Positions 55,677 to 64,000 of a DNA stretch of 64,000 nt are shown in pieces. The position numbers were made by a program, and so were the translations under genes. The stretch is from Rhizobiaceae bacterium (GTDB taxonomy: Bacteria > Pseudomonadota > Alphaproteobacteria > Rhizobiales > Rhizobiaceae), in contig JANQMU010000042.1 of NCBI GenBank assembly GCA_028279875.1, positions 45,131 through 109,130 on the forward strand. The letters run 5' to 3'. Below the pieces are notes generated by a model. That model ran no database searches. It was not told the DNA's origin and saw only the letters and a program-made list of their open reading frames with translations. Positions within the stretch are counted from its first letter, which is position 1, and the number at the start of each line of letters is the position of its first letter.

Positions 55677-55738
55677 TGCGCTCTCTTCCGGTGTTCTGTT
55701 AGGCGATTGGCCGGGCCGCCGCAACCGATGCCGCTGCG

Positions 55739-57391
55739 TCACACCGAGCGATGTTCCTCTTCGGAGGCGTCGATCAGCCGTTTGTTGAAATGTTCGAGCG
55801 CCCGGATCTGTTCGGCCCAGCCGATGATCTTCTCCCGATCCTGCATGTCGACCACCGGCAGGCGGGCATGGCCGCCCGAATCGAAGCTACGAAGCGCCGT
55901 GTCGAGCGTGTCGGTCGGCAGCAGGCTCGGCACGCCGGCGTCCTTGTCGTAGCGTTCGGGTTCCTCATCGACGCCGAGAACGGTCATGAAGTCCATCACC
56001 TTGACGTTGCGGATGACGGTGCGGTGCGGGCCGGTGTGGACGAACAGGCCGCGCATTTCCAGTTGCCACTGAAAATAGGAATGTCCGTGAATGGCCTGGT
56101 TGATGCCATGCGCGATGGCCACCGTCAGCAGCAGCGCGATCGACAGTTCATAGCCGCCGGTTAGTTCGAAGACGATCAGCGTCGTCGACAGCGGCGCGCC
56201 CAGAACCGCGCCGGCCACCGCTCCCATGCCAAGGATGGAATAGAGCGCCTGGCTGGAGGCGAGTTCAGGAAAGATATTGCCGGCGATGATGCCATAGGCG
56301 CCGCCGGTCATGGCGCCGAGGTAAAGCGCGGGCGAGAAAATGCCGCCGCCGAAGCGGGATGCCAGCGTAATGGCCGTCGCCAGCGTCTTGGCGACGATCA
56401 GGGTCAGCATCAGCAGTAGAGGCAGGTGGCCCCACAGGGCCATGTCCGTCGCCTCGTAGCCGACGCCCAGGATATGCGGCAGGAAGATCCCCATCGAACC
56501 GATGAGGAGACCGCCGATCACCGGCCGCAGCCATAGTGGCATGGTGATCTTGCGTGCCAGGAAATCGGCGGAAAACAGGGAAAACTGGAAGGCAACCGCG
56601 ACGATGGCCGAGACCAGGCCGAGCAAGGCGAAGGCGGGGAATTCCCAGTAGGACGCAACATGGTAATCCGGCACGTCAAATGCGACCGATCCGCCGAACC
56701 AGAGGCGGGAGATGACCGCCGCGCCGGCCGATGCGATGACGATGGGCACGAAGGAGCGCAGGGCGTAGTGGCCGAGGATGACTTCGTGTGCGAAGAGAAC
56801 GCCCGCCACCGGCGCGTTGAAGCTTGCCGATATCGCCGCTGCGACGCCGGCGCCCATCAGGGTACGGCTCGACCATTCTGGCAGGCCCGAGCGCCGCGCC
56901 GCGCCATTGGCCAGCGTGGCACCGAGATGAATCACCGGTCCCTCGCGCCCGGCACTGGCGCCGGAACCCAGCGAAATGACGGTGATGACGGCCGACATCA
57001 GCCCGTCGCGCAGGCCGAGTTTGCGGCCGGTCAGCGCCCGCGCCTCGATGACATCGGCCACCGACAGGGTGCGCCGGAGCGGCATCAGCGTTTCCAGCAT
57101 AATGCCGACAACCAGCCCGCCGGCGGCAGGCGCCAGGAGGATATAGTACCAGGGCACGTTGCGGGCGGCCGAGATGACGAGTTCGCTGTTGCTGTCCAGC
57201 CAAAGCAATTGCACGACGCCGATCAGCTCGCGAAACAGGATCGCCGCGCCGCTGACCCCGATCCCGACCAGCAGCGATACGACCCACAGTCGCGGCTGGC
57301 GGTCGCCGAAAAAGGCACGGGTGTTGGGCGCGACCCATTGCCGGATCTGATGGGGCAGGGAGGTGATGAAATCGGGGACCATAGGCGACAT
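55739..57391 (-). CDS. ClC family chloride channel/antiporter
   Basis: This 550-aa membrane protein has the ClC selectivity motifs: SLGSGASAGREGPVIHLGA, with the gating Glu in GREGP, and FGGGIFSPALYLGAMTGGAY (GGxFxP). About twelve hydrophobic segments are visible. A C-terminal cytosolic part (about 470-540) resembles a CBS domain (LPTDTLDTALRSFDSGGHAR, LPVVDM). It moves chloride or fluoride or exchanges them for protons. Substrate preference cannot be called. It ends 63 bases before the kinase gene start and is on the same strand. Confidence 0.92.
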   Translation of the reverse strand: MSPMVPDFITSLPHQIRQWVAPNTRAFFGDRQPRLWVVSLLVGIGVSGAAILFRELIGVVQLLWLDSNSELVISAARNVPWYYILLAPAAGGLVVGIMLETLMPLRRTLSVADVIEARALTGRKLGLRDGLMSAVITVISLGSGASAGREGPVIHLGATLANGAARRSGLPEWSSRTLMGAGVAAAISASFNAPVAGVLFAHEVILGHYALRSFVPIVIASAGAAVISRLWFGGSVAFDVPDYHVASYWEFPAFALLGLVSAIVAVAFQFSLFSADFLARKITMPLWLRPVIGGLLIGSMGIFLPHILGVGYEATDMALWGHLPLLLMLTLIVAKTLATAITLASRFGGGIFSPALYLGAMTGGAYGIIAGNIFPELASSQALYSILGMGAVAGAVLGAPLSTTLIVFELTGGYELSIALLLTVAIAHGINQAIHGHSYFQWQLEMRGLFVHTGPHRTVIRNVKVMDFMTVLGVDEEPERYDKDAGVPSLLPTDTLDTALRSFDSGGHARLPVVDMQDREKIIGWAEQIRALEHFNKRLIDASEEEHRSV

Positions 57392-57397
57392 CGACCG

Positions 57398-57874
57398 TCA
57401 GCGCCCGATCTTGATCTGACGGCCCACCCGTTCGGGAAAGGGCAGGGACCGATGGGCGGCGTGCATGGCGCGGACCTTTTCGATCATCGCGTCCGGCATG
57501 GGCGCCACCCTGGGGCCCGACGCGTCGATATGCAGATAAAGCGTCTCGCAGGTTGCGGCCAGCCAGCCGTCGCGGTGACGCAGCTCGTGATAGGCGTGCA
57601 GGCGTTTTTCGTCGAATGCCAGGAGCTGGAAACTGGCGCGAACCGAATCGCCGAGATGCAGTTCGCGCAGATAGCACACATGCACCTCGGCGACATAGAA
57701 GCTCAGGCCCCGGTCGCGCACATAGGCCTCGGTCAGTCCGAAGGTCTCGAACGCATGATCGGCGCCACGGTCGAAAAGGACGGTGTAATAGGCCATGTTC
57801 ATGTGGCCGTTATAGTCGATCCATCCGGCTTCGACTTCGGATTCAGGCGCCACGAACGGCGCTCCGTCTGACAT
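57398..57874 (-). CDS. acyl-CoA thioesterase (4HBT hotdog family)
   Basis: This 158-aa hotdog-fold enzyme has the 4HBT motif WIDYNGHMNMAYYTVLFDRG, with the catalytic acidic residue in FDRG and the conserved Asn/His in YNGHMN. VHVCYLRELHLGDSVRAS and RLHAYHELRH follow as in thioesterases. It hydrolyses acyl-CoA of unknown chain. It ends 6 bases before the ClC gene start. It diverges from the D-lactate dehydrogenase-type gene. Confidence 0.86.
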   Translation of the reverse strand: MSDGAPFVAPESEVEAGWIDYNGHMNMAYYTVLFDRGADHAFETFGLTEAYVRDRGLSFYVAEVHVCYLRELHLGDSVRASFQLLAFDEKRLHAYHELRHRDGWLAATCETLYLHIDASGPRVAPMPDAMIEKVRAMHAAHRSLPFPERVGRQIKIGR

Positions 57875-57984
57875 TGTGTTCTCCCGGCGGACAAGGGTCG
57901 GATCGACGATTCTTTACGCACATTACCCTTTCAATCCGCCGTCACAAGGGGCATCCTGCGGCGCAACATCAGGAGTTGGACAAG

Positions 57985-59403
57985 ATGGCCTTGCAAGACA
58001 TCGTCGCCGGACCGCGCAATGAACAGGGGATCGCCGCCGCGATTGGCATCCTGAAGCAGCGATTCGGCGAAAACCTGCATACGGGAGATGCCTATCGCCA
58101 ACAGCATACGCACACGATGAGCTATATGCCGGGGCAGTTACCCGATGCCGTGGTGTTTCCGCAAAACAGCGGTGACGTCCGGGACATCGTGCGCATTTGC
58201 GCCGACCATCGGGTGCCGGTCGTGCCGTTCGGGGCCGGGACGTCGCTGGAGGGACATCTCAATGCGCCTCGCGGCGGCATTAGCATCAATACCGGCCGGC
58301 TGGACCGGATCATCGAAGTCAATACCGAAGACCTGGATTGTACCGTCGAGCCCGGCGTCACGCGGGAAGATCTGAACGCGCATCTGCGCGACACAGGCCT
58401 GTTTTTCCCGATCGATCCAGGCGCCAATGCAACGATTGGCGGCATGGCCGCGACCCGCGCTTCGGGCACCAATGCCGTGCGCTATGGAACCATGCGGGAG
58501 AACGTCCTGTCAGTCACCGCTGTGACGGCCGATGGCCGCGAGATCGGGACCGGCGGCCGGGCGCGCAAATCCGCCGCCGGCTACGACCTGACCCGGCTTT
58601 TCGTCGGGTCCGAGGGAACGCTCGGAGTCCTCACTGGCATCACGCTGCGGCTTTACGGGATTCCGCAGGCCATCATGGCCGGTGTCTGCCCGTTCGCGAC
58701 GGCGGATGACGCCGTAAAGGCGGTGATCATGACCGTTCAGATGGGCATTCCGGTCGCCCGGATCGAGCTCCTCGATGCGACAGCGATGCAGGCGGTCAAT
58801 GCCTATTCCGGCGTCGATTACCCGGAAGTCCCGGCACTGTTTCTGGAGTTTCACGGCACGGATGCTTCGGTGCGCGAGCAATCCGCCGCCTTCGGCGAGA
58901 TCGCGGCGGAGTTCAACGGCGGGCCGCTTCAACGGGCGAGCAAAGCCGAGGACCGCAACCGGTTATGGAAGGCGCGCCACGATATCTTCTGGGCCGCTTC
59001 GGCCCTGCGGCCCGGCGCGCAGAGCCTGTCGACCGATGTCTGCGTTCCCATTTCGCGTCTCGCCGAGTGCATTCGCGAGACTCGCGAGGACAGTGAGCGT
59101 TCAGGCATCCTCGCGCCGATTGTCGGCCATGTCGGTGACGGGAATTTCCATGCCCTGGTGTTTTTCGACGCCAACCAGCCGGATGATGTTCGCCGTATGG
59201 AGGCATTTGTCGCGCGGTTGAACGACCGGGCCCTTGCAATGGACGGAACATGCACCGGCGAACACGGAATCGGCCAGCGCAAGCAGACGGCGCTGCGCAA
59301 GGAGATGGGGCCGGCGCTGGACCTCATGCGCGCTGTGAAGGCGGCGCTCGACCCGCAGGATATCATGAACCCGGGCAAGATATTTTCCCTGCCGCCGGGC
59401 TGA
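57985..59403 (+). CDS. FAD-linked D-lactate/glycolate dehydrogenase family protein
   Basis: This 472-aa flavoprotein of the GlcD/DLD family oxidises 2-hydroxy acids. The PCMH-type FAD domain has VPFGAGTSLEGHL, PGANATIGGMAATRASGTNA, KSAAGYDLTRLFVGSEGTLG. The C-terminal FAD-oxidase domain ends with GHVGDGNFH and GTCTGEHGIGQRKQ, with conserved His residues for the catalytic metal or base. The start ATG 57985 (AGGAG about 10 bases upstream) is preferred to the long upstream open frame. The electron acceptor is unknown (cytochrome or quinone). Confidence 0.93.
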   Translation: MALQDIVAGPRNEQGIAAAIGILKQRFGENLHTGDAYRQQHTHTMSYMPGQLPDAVVFPQNSGDVRDIVRICADHRVPVVPFGAGTSLEGHLNAPRGGISINTGRLDRIIEVNTEDLDCTVEPGVTREDLNAHLRDTGLFFPIDPGANATIGGMAATRASGTNAVRYGTMRENVLSVTAVTADGREIGTGGRARKSAAGYDLTRLFVGSEGTLGVLTGITLRLYGIPQAIMAGVCPFATADDAVKAVIMTVQMGIPVARIELLDATAMQAVNAYSGVDYPEVPALFLEFHGTDASVREQSAAFGEIAAEFNGGPLQRASKAEDRNRLWKARHDIFWAASALRPGAQSLSTDVCVPISRLAECIRETREDSERSGILAPIVGHVGDGNFHALVFFDANQPDDVRRMEAFVARLNDRALAMDGTCTGEHGIGQRKQTALRKEMGPALDLMRAVKAALDPQDIMNPGKIFSLPPG

Positions 59404-59603
59404 TCGCGCGGGCCCGCCGTGAAATCCGGGTAGGCGCCCGGAAATTGTCATGACGCCGCCGGTTTCGGCGTATACTATGATCGGCGGGGCAGTATCGCGG
59501 CCGCGGGGCATCGGGCGCAACCGCATGCCGTGAAGGATTGAGATGTCGTGCGAAACGGAGGTTGCGGGTTTTTGAGCGGTAAGAGGTATTCACACTGATC
59601 CGG

Positions 59604-62600
59604 TTGTTTGTCTTTTTCGGTGGCTTGCTGGTCCTGGCGCTGTTTGCGGCCCTGATCGGGCCCTATTTCGTCGACTGGTCGAGTTACCGCGAGGATTTCG
59701 AAAGGCAGGCCAGCCTCATTCTCGGACAGAAGGTCCGGGTGCTGGGCAGCGCCGACGCGCGGCTCGTTCCCTTCCCGTCCGTGTCCTTCGACACCGTCGT
59801 CGTCGGCGAGGGAAAGGACGGCCGGCCGATGATGACCGTCGACCGGTTTTCCATGGATGCCGAACTGGCGCCGTTTTTGAGCGGTGAAGTCCGGATATTC
59901 GACATGCGGATCGAGAATCCGAAGGCCGTGGTGCGCCTGTCGGCCGACGGCGAACTCGACTGGGCGCTGCGCAATGAAAAGGCGCTGCCGGGGACGGCGC
60001 TGGTGCTGGAGAATATCGGTGTCGTCAACGGGCAGGTGATCATTCTTGACGAACAGAACGGCCGCCAACATATCCTCGACGGCCTGAACATGCATATGTC
60101 GGCGAAGTCGATCACCGGCCCCTGGCAGGTCGAGGGCGCGGCGCGGTTCAACAATATCAGGAGCGCGTTTTCGCTGGTCACCGGATCGCCGACCGGCGAT
60201 GGCGGTATCCGGTTGCGCGCGAAACTGTTGCCGGTGGCGCAGCCGATCGAGATCGAGCTGGAGGGCGACGCCCGTATCGAGGCGCTGAAACCGCGCTATT
60301 CGGGCAGTTTTTCCGTTCAGGCACTGGACACGTCGAAAATCCAGACCGAAGGAGCGGTCAAGGGCAATCGTGGCCGGCGGCCGATCCATGCCAAGGCGCG
60401 CGGCGTGTTCGAACTGGACAATGAGCGGCTGCGCATCGAGGACTACCGCCTGGAAACCGGATCGTCGCGGGACCCCTATGTGATTTCGGGAGAGGCGACC
60501 TTCGATACGGGACGCAATCCGGAATTCCTGTTGATCGCCGACGGCCAGCAGCTCAATTTCGACCGTGTCGGTAACGGCGCAGACAAGGTCGAGACGACCG
60601 CGCGGTCCTTCGAAAACAGGCTGGCGGCGTTTCGCTCGCTGCTTGCCTGGGCGCCGGTGCCGCAGATGCCGGGCAAGGTGTCCGTCGCGCTGCCCGCCAT
60701 CGTCGCCGGCGACACAACCATTCGCGATGTATTCATCGATGCTCATCCGGACGGCCGGGCCTGGCGTGTCGACAGGCTGCAGGCGAAACTGCCGGGCCGC
60801 ACGCAGTTTTTCGCCGAAGGCCGGCTGGGCGTCGGCGCCGAATTCGGATTTTCCGGCGAAATGATCGTTGCCTCCAACCAGCCGTCGGGTTTTGCCTCGT
60901 GGCTGACAACGGATGTCGATCCGTCGATCCGCAGGCTGGACGCGGCCGGGATCTCCGCGAAAGTCGATCTGTCGGCCCAATTGCAGCGCTTCGACCAGAT
61001 GGAGATCGCCCTTGGCGCGGCGGTGCTCAAGGGTCGTCTCGAACGGGTGGTGCCGATGCAGGGACGTCCGTCGCTCAATATCCTGCTGGATGGCGAAGAT
61101 GTCGATCTGGATGCGCTACGGGCCTTTGCCGGGCTGGTGGTCGTGGACGGAACCGAAAACAGGCTGGCCGGGCACGATATCAGCGCCCGGCTGAGCGCCG
61201 ACCGGTTTGAGGCGCTGGGCGTTTCGGCCGAAGGCGCCGATCTGTCGCTGCGGCTGAAGGGCGGAACCCTCGATATCGACCGTTTCACCGTTACCGACAT
61301 TGCCGGGGCCTCGATTTCCAGCGTCGGGCGGGTGCAGAATGTCTTCGAGGAGCCGGAGGGGGACCTGGATATCAGCATCTCGGCGGAGCGCAGCAACCGT
61401 ATCCTGACGCTGTTGTCGGACTGGGCCGGAGACCATCCGATCCTCGACCATCTCCGCGACAATGCCGCGCTGTTCAGCGACACCACGCTGGATCTGCAGG
61501 CGCGCTTTTCCAAGCGGCAGAGCGACCGTGCCGGGATGTCAGCAACGGCGCGCGGCGAAACCGGCGGGAGCAAGTTCAACCTGACGGTCGAGCGCGCCGA
61601 TGCGCTTGCGCCGCTCGACAGCGGGCAACTGACCATCGCCGCCGATATCCGCAACGACGCGCCGCGGACCCTGCTCGGTCAATTGGGTGTCGAATTGCTG
61701 CCGGTCGATCTCGCCGGACCGGCCAATATCGGCCTGCGCATCGAGGGGATTCCATCGCAGGACCTGGCCTTTTCACTGGAATACAAGGCTCCGGACAGTG
61801 CAATGACGGCAACGGGCACGGCGCACCAGGACGGAAACCGTGTGGTGCAGAGCGCCTTTGATCTGGCACTTTCCTCCGAGGATCTGTCGACCTATCTGGC
61901 GTCGAACGGGCTTAATCTGGTGGGGCCCGGCACGGCGCTGCCGGCGGCTTTCAACGCGGCCGTTGCGCTGGAAGCGGACGTGATCCGGCTCAAGGATATT
62001 GATGGAACCGCCGGCGACATCGCCTATTCCGGCGAACTGGTCGTGGCCCGGGAGAGCGAGGCGCTGGATGTCCGGGGCGCCGTTTCCGTTTCGGCGATCG
62101 ATCTCGGCTGGATGGCCGAAATGATGGTGGGTCCGGGCACCGTGCTGACCGGCGACGGCAGTTGGAACGACCAGGAGTTTTTGCCGCCGCTGCAATCCGA
62201 TACAGCGCTGGATATCGAGGTCCAGGCCAATGAAGTCGATCTTGGCGCGGCCGTGGATGCGGCCCTGTGGTCGGGCACCCTGGTGCTGCAGGACAATGAG
62301 CTCGAATGGCGCAACATTGAGGCCAGTTGGTCGGGCGGCGATCTGTCCGGGAATCTGCGGCTGGCCAATCGCGGCGGCTCGGGATTCCTGTCCGGGCAGT
62401 TGAAGGTCGAGGATGCCGATATCGAACCGCTGGTCTGGCAGCAGGGCGGCTTTCCGGTCGCCAGGGGCCGGATGGACATTGCCGCGTCCTTTGAAGGGGC
62501 CGGAAAGAGCCTTCGCGGCCTGGTCGCATCGATGACCGGATCCGGGGTTCTTCAGACCAGCGCGCTGGAGCTTGCCGGGCTTGAGAACGAATCCCTGTCG

Positions 62601-63503
62601 GATATCCTCGCCGCGGCCGATGCGGACGGTTTCGAGGTTGCCGGCGGTGCGGTGATGGACCTTGCCGAAACGGCCGTTTCGAACGGCAGTTTTTTCGCCG
62701 ATGAAATCTCGGTTCCCTTCACCATTGCCGCCGGGACGATCAGGCTGCCGAATATCGTCCTGTTCGACGCGGGAGCGGCAGTGAGGGGCGAAGCGCGGAT
62801 TGACATTCCCGACCGGGCCATCAATGCCCGGTTTGACCTGGAATTCGATCCGGACAAGGAGGCCCTGACCGGCGCCGCACCCGCCATCGGTCTGGCGTTT
62901 CTGGGACCGGTCGCCGATCCGGACCGGACGATCGATGCCGCGGAGCTTTCGAATTATCTGTCGCTGCGGGCCTATGAGCGCGAAAGGCGGCGTGTCGAGA
63001 CCCTGCAGGCCGTGGTGCTGGAAAGCCAGCGCCTGCGTCGCGAGGTGGCCCTGTCGAGACAGCGGGCGGACAAGCGGCAATCGGCGCTGGAACGGTTGCG
63101 GCAGCAGGAAGCCGAACGGCAGGCCGCCGAGGAGGCCGAACGCGAAAGACAGCGGCTGGAGCAGGAGGCCGCGGAGGAAGCCGCTCGCAAGGCGGCCGAG
63201 GAGGAGGCTCGCAAACAGCAGGAGGAAGACCGGAAGCGGCAGCAGGCGCTCGATCAGGAGCGGGCTGCGAAGAAGGCGGCGGAACGGTTTGCACGGGAAG
63301 TCGGCCGGCCGCTGTCGGACGAACAGTTTATTTTGCAGGTCGAGGAAGCGATCAAGCGGGCCGGCGAGCGAAGACAGGATCTTGACGGGTCCGTTGGAGC
63401 GGGCGGTTCGTCGAACGCGCTGGACGGCGGCGTCCAGAGCGGCAATCTTCCGCCCCTGAATTTCGATATACTCGGCGCGGAGGGGACGATTTCCACGCAA
63501 TGA
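59604..63503 (+). CDS. AsmA family large outer-membrane-biogenesis protein
   Basis: This protein of about 1,300 aa has an N-terminal anchor (GGLLVLALFAALIGPYFVDW) and the AsmA beginning YREDFERQASLILGQKVRVL. Long beta-rich repeats follow. AsmA family proteins act in lipid transport or outer-membrane assembly. The C-terminus (about 1,120-1,240) is an Arg/Glu/Gln-rich coiled-coil. Two starts are possible: TTG 59604 and CTG 59595, the latter 8 bases after AAGAGG. A 10-codon leader ORF (59543-59575, AAGGA upstream) precedes it. I give the conservative TTG. Confidence 0.88.
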   Translation: MFVFFGGLLVLALFAALIGPYFVDWSSYREDFERQASLILGQKVRVLGSADARLVPFPSVSFDTVVVGEGKDGRPMMTVDRFSMDAELAPFLSGEVRIFDMRIENPKAVVRLSADGELDWALRNEKALPGTALVLENIGVVNGQVIILDEQNGRQHILDGLNMHMSAKSITGPWQVEGAARFNNIRSAFSLVTGSPTGDGGIRLRAKLLPVAQPIEIELEGDARIEALKPRYSGSFSVQALDTSKIQTEGAVKGNRGRRPIHAKARGVFELDNERLRIEDYRLETGSSRDPYVISGEATFDTGRNPEFLLIADGQQLNFDRVGNGADKVETTARSFENRLAAFRSLLAWAPVPQMPGKVSVALPAIVAGDTTIRDVFIDAHPDGRAWRVDRLQAKLPGRTQFFAEGRLGVGAEFGFSGEMIVASNQPSGFASWLTTDVDPSIRRLDAAGISAKVDLSAQLQRFDQMEIALGAAVLKGRLERVVPMQGRPSLNILLDGEDVDLDALRAFAGLVVVDGTENRLAGHDISARLSADRFEALGVSAEGADLSLRLKGGTLDIDRFTVTDIAGASISSVGRVQNVFEEPEGDLDISISAERSNRILTLLSDWAGDHPILDHLRDNAALFSDTTLDLQARFSKRQSDRAGMSATARGETGGSKFNLTVERADALAPLDSGQLTIAADIRNDAPRTLLGQLGVELLPVDLAGPANIGLRIEGIPSQDLAFSLEYKAPDSAMTATGTAHQDGNRVVQSAFDLALSSEDLSTYLASNGLNLVGPGTALPAAFNAAVALEADVIRLKDIDGTAGDIAYSGELVVARESEALDVRGAVSVSAIDLGWMAEMMVGPGTVLTGDGSWNDQEFLPPLQSDTALDIEVQANEVDLGAAVDAALWSGTLVLQDNELEWRNIEASWSGGDLSGNLRLANRGGSGFLSGQLKVEDADIEPLVWQQGGFPVARGRMDIAASFEGAGKSLRGLVASMTGSGVLQTSALELAGLENESLSDILAAADADGFEVAGGAVMDLAETAVSNGSFFADEISVPFTIAAGTIRLPNIVLFDAGAAVRGEARIDIPDRAINARFDLEFDPDKEALTGAAPAIGLAFLGPVADPDRTIDAAELSNYLSLRAYERERRRVETLQAVVLESQRLRREVALSRQRADKRQSALERLRQQEAERQAAEEAERERQRLEQEAAEEAARKAAEEEARKQQEEDRKRQQALDQERAAKKAAERFAREVGRPLSDEQFILQVEEAIKRAGERRQDLDGSVGAGGSSNALDGGVQSGNLPPLNFDILGAEGTISTQ

Positions 63504-63515
63504 TTGCCTGATGCT

Positions 63516-63818
63516 CTAAGCCTGTTCTGACCTGGCTGGTCGGTCGGCCGATTGATGCCAACGCAGGACGAAGACGCGCGCCGCGGATGACAGATTGTCG
63601 CGTGGGCTGCGGCCTTCATCGATCTCGGCGATCAGCGCGGCCATGGTCTGGTTGCGATGCGCAGCGATCGCGCCGAGACAGTCCCAGAACTCATCCTCAA
63701 GGGAAATGCTGGTGCGGTGCCCGCGAATGGTGACTGAGTGTTTTTGAAGCACAATGCTCTCAGCCGGCGTTGTCTTCCGGTGCGCCCGGCATGCGGCGGT
63801 CAAGACGCTGTTGATCAT
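63516..63818 (-). CDS. ribbon-helix-helix (RHH_4 type) small protein
   Basis: This 100-aa protein has the RHH_4 motif VTIRGHRTSISLEDEFWDCL, GAIAAHRNQTMAALIAEIDE and the C-terminal NLSSAARVFVL. Such proteins are alphaproteobacterial DNA-binding factors of unknown target. The ATG at 63818 (AAGG about 9 bases upstream) is chosen. An in-frame extension to 63929 is unlikely. It converges on the AsmA gene with a 12-base gap. Confidence 0.82.
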   Translation of the reverse strand: MINSVLTAACRAHRKTTPAESIVLQKHSVTIRGHRTSISLEDEFWDCLGAIAAHRNQTMAALIAEIDEGRSPRDNLSSAARVFVLRWHQSADRPARSEQA

Positions 63819-63872
63819 GCGCTTGCCTTTGCTTGCGATTAGAGCATCGGGCGACAATATTGCACCCTTTGA

Positions 63873-63969
63873 CCGGCTTATCAGGCCTGCTGGCGAGGCG
63901 CGATCCCCGCCGTGGTCCGGGTTGACCACAAGGCGACCGCAACGACGTCCAGAAGGCCTGATAAGCCGG
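63873..63969. repeat. 16-base inverted repeat pair spanning 97 bases
   Basis: CCGGCTTATCAGGCCT (63873-63888) is exactly matched by AGGCCTGATAAGCCGG (63954-63969) in reverse complement, with 65 bases between. It lies upstream of the ribbon-helix-helix gene and beyond it to the window end. No gene is visible. The pair could be ends of a small non-autonomous element or a structured RNA. Function unknown. Confidence 0.85.
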
Positions 63970-64000
63970 CCTTCGGTGAACCAAATCAGCCCGTCGGCGT

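Noticed and set aside
57553..57984. 144-codon upstream extension of the D-lactate dehydrogenase-type gene
   Set aside because: It is antisense to the thioesterase gene, and the family start is at 57985 with AGGAG upstream.
61773..63500. 575-codon minus-strand frame opposite the AsmA gene
   Set aside because: It is a shadow of the biased AsmA frame, as is the 501-codon frame at 59475-60980.

Overview
The window is a chromosomal segment from an alphaproteobacterium, most likely Hyphomicrobiales. This rests on the RecN-LigA junction, the pepP, DUF1127, prmA, SCO and uvrD neighbourhood, the RHH_4 and AsmA-type genes, and high G+C with strong third-position bias. I saw no rRNA, tRNA, CRISPR array, complete insertion sequence or replication origin.

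Layout: 1-3583 is core (recN 3' end, ligA, azlCD). From about 3584 to 13573 lies an accessory island with visibly lower G+C (28 of 60 bases in 5401-5460 against 38 of 60 in 14041-14100). It interrupts what looks like an otherwise core order. The island carries a vanadium-haloperoxidase/PAP2-like enzyme with an N-terminal octapeptide repeat, translationally coupled to a leaderless subtilase. Facing them on the other strand are a SARP/BTAD regulator and a four-gene envelope cluster (small unknown, barrel-like secreted protein, membrane protein, LysM + TIGR02594 cell-wall enzyme). This is the best candidate here for an undescribed system.

13574-24860 returns to core functions: Xaa-Pro aminopeptidase, a 58-aa DUF1127-type gene, L11 methyltransferase, SCO copper protein, gamma-glutamyltransferase, CreA, cyclic-nucleotide phosphodiesterase and UvrD. 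25041-30076 is mixed accessory: two paralogous small membrane proteins, a DUF1778/GNAT toxin-antitoxin pair with a clear operator and an odd catalytic residue, a DapA-family enzyme, a DUF922 protease, YchJ and a LuxR regulator. 30395-36008 holds three envelope genes (autotransporter, heparinase/alginate-lyase-like enzyme, coiled-coil outer-membrane protein). 36039-40823 has a methyltransferase, a DM13 protein and a MacA/MacB-type exporter.

40848-45348 is a compact LysR-controlled oxidation cluster: StyA-like FAD monooxygenase, EthD protein, StyB-like flavin reductase and aldehyde dehydrogenase. Its layout resembles styrene side-chain oxidation, but with EthD where an isomerase would be expected. 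45531-49912 has DUF418 and DUF2306 membrane proteins, a methyltransferase, a membrane-protein/XRE pair with an operator inside its promoter, and a flavodoxin-fold reductase. 50136-53880 has a YHYH protein, a gene split by one amber codon, and a Tat-exported sulfide:quinone oxidoreductase with a small membrane partner. 54147-63818 has a small unknown ORF behind a 41-base palindrome, a RIO-like kinase, a ClC channel, a thioesterase, a D-lactate dehydrogenase-type flavoprotein, a 1.3-kb-codon AsmA protein with an unusual start, and a ribbon-helix-helix protein.

Many start codons were moved from the longest possible frame to positions supported by Shine-Dalgarno sequences, stop/start overlaps or signal peptides. 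Family names come from recognising motifs and were not checked by database search.
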